Of a DNA stretch of 64,000 nucleotides, positions 63,579 through 64,000 are shown one piece after another. The first letter of the stretch is position 1. Each line of letters starts with the position of its first letter. The notes under the pieces were generated by a model. That model saw nothing but the letters and a program-made list of their open reading frames with translations, did no database searches and was not told the origin of the DNA. This DNA comes from Pontibacillus sp. HMF3514 (GTDB lineage Bacteria; Bacillota; Bacilli; Bacillales; BH030062): the NCBI RefSeq assembly GCF_009858175.1, contig NZ_CP047393.1, positions 3,720,001 to 3,784,000 of the forward strand, read 5' to 3'. The position numbers were made by a program, and so were the translations under genes.

Positions 63579-63971
63579 GTATGTATCCTCCTTTATGATA
63601 AACCCATGTATGTATTGTACTATTGTATAAGTATATCGATTCAACCTCTTTGATGTGCTATCTTTAGAATACAATCTTTTATTTGAATCTACAAATTTTC
63701 GCAAAATTATTAATACTTCCTTTTATTCTTGAAGGAAAATTGCTATGATTATAGTACTAGTTATTTAAAACCATATGTTATACATAATAAGGGATGCAGA
63801 GAAACCAATACGTAGATGGGCGCTTATGATTGGTGGAGCAAGTAGCGCAACCGACCACATTGATTCAATTCAATGTGGTTTTTTTATCTACAAAAAGAGG
63901 CAGAACCTCTTTTAAAAATGAAAAAGCAGCATAATTTGACACATCCTTTCACAGGGGGATTAAGAATCGCT
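63579..63971. other. Intergenic region with a structured leader candidate
   Basis: 393 bases between lysE and the partial gene at the right edge. Minus-strand lysE promoter is expected near 63600-63650. Right of 63790 lies a candidate structured RNA with terminator, then a small hairpin (63894-63912). Confidence 0.6.
63790..63885 (+). ncRNA. Candidate pseudoknot-terminator leader RNA
   Basis: ACCAAT (63804-63809) pairs with ATTGGT (63829-63834). GCGCT (63820-63824), inside that loop, can pair with AGCGC (63844-63848) outside it, which makes an H-type pseudoknot. An intrinsic terminator follows: ACCACATTG / CAATGTGGT (63854-63879) with seven T. The ACCA at 63854-63857 could pair instead with TGGT at 63831-63834, so pseudoknot and terminator may be linked. 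No known riboswitch consensus recognised by eye. Confidence 0.5.
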
Positions 63972-64000
63972 ATGAATATATTTGAGCTTCTCAAGAAAAA
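63972..64000 (+). CDS. Start of an unidentified plus-strand gene, partial
   Basis: ATG 63972 opens a frame (MNIFELLKK) that runs off the window. The nearest ribosome-like site, AGGGGG, is about 13 bases upstream, which is long. It is probably the gene controlled by the preceding leader. Too short to identify. Confidence 0.4.

Overview
The window is a chromosomal segment of a low-GC, Gram-positive, endospore-former-type bacterium of the family Bacillaceae. Evidence for this is strong AGGAGG-type ribosome binding sites, frequent GTG/TTG starts, and many families with known Bacillus subtilis counterparts (PgcA, YuxH, YwbE, CssRS/HtrB, NadR-NifS/NadBCA, RecQ, an ABC-F ATPase). A BCCT carrier, a CPA1 Na+/H+ antiporter and a Na+/alanine-type symporter fit a moderately salt-tolerant genus such as Pontibacillus or Halobacillus, but this is inference. 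I see no rRNA, tRNA, phage, insertion sequence with transposase, or CRISPR array.

Region by region. 1-9.8 kb: acetyltransferases, a cupin, an ECF sigma factor with an RskA-type anti-sigma factor, a YczE-like membrane protein, an alpha/beta hydrolase, a divergent beta-lactamase-fold protein and a cytochrome bd-type oxidase pair. 10-20 kb: phosphoglucomutase, a degenerate EAL-HDOD protein, an AI-2E family transporter, a SprA-like putative protease, an isoleucine-type T-box in front of brnQ, and a CPA1 antiporter. 20-32 kb: a quinone-reductase-like enzyme, repeat pair A, a BCCT carrier, RecQ, an ArsR-AHSA1 fusion, a sugar-isomerase-like protein, a methyltransferase and two acetyltransferases flanking an unlisted 29-residue membrane peptide. 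32-44 kb: acyl-CoA thioesterase, a kynU-kynA-like operon, a 21-bp periodic repeat array, an Uup-like ABC-F protein, YwbE, a DJ-1/PfpI protein, the CssRS/HtrB stress locus (cssS is frameshifted), and an alpha/beta hydrolase with an acyl-reductase-like SDR. 44-50 kb: repeat pair B, an alanine symporter, a lipase-like protein, a renalase-like oxidoreductase and ProC. 50-56 kb: the NAD de novo locus (nadR-nifS divergent from nadBCA around a putative NadR operator). 56-64 kb: SelO, a YdjM-like membrane protein, a PadR/DUF1700/DUF4097 operon, an XRE/membrane-protein cassette with twin operators, a maltose-type acetyltransferase, methionine gamma-lyase, LysE, and a possible pseudoknot-terminator leader RNA at the right edge.

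Most genes are single or in short operons closed by clear intrinsic terminators. The least explained signals are the two inverted pairs of about 160-170 bp elements (21.5-21.9 kb and 44.0-44.5 kb), the 21-bp periodic array upstream of kynU, the structured leader at 63.8 kb, the atypical tryptophan-dioxygenase-like protein, and several candidate operator palindromes. Functions come from reading the sequence without database searches. Start sites were chosen by ribosome-binding-site position where upstream codons were also open.
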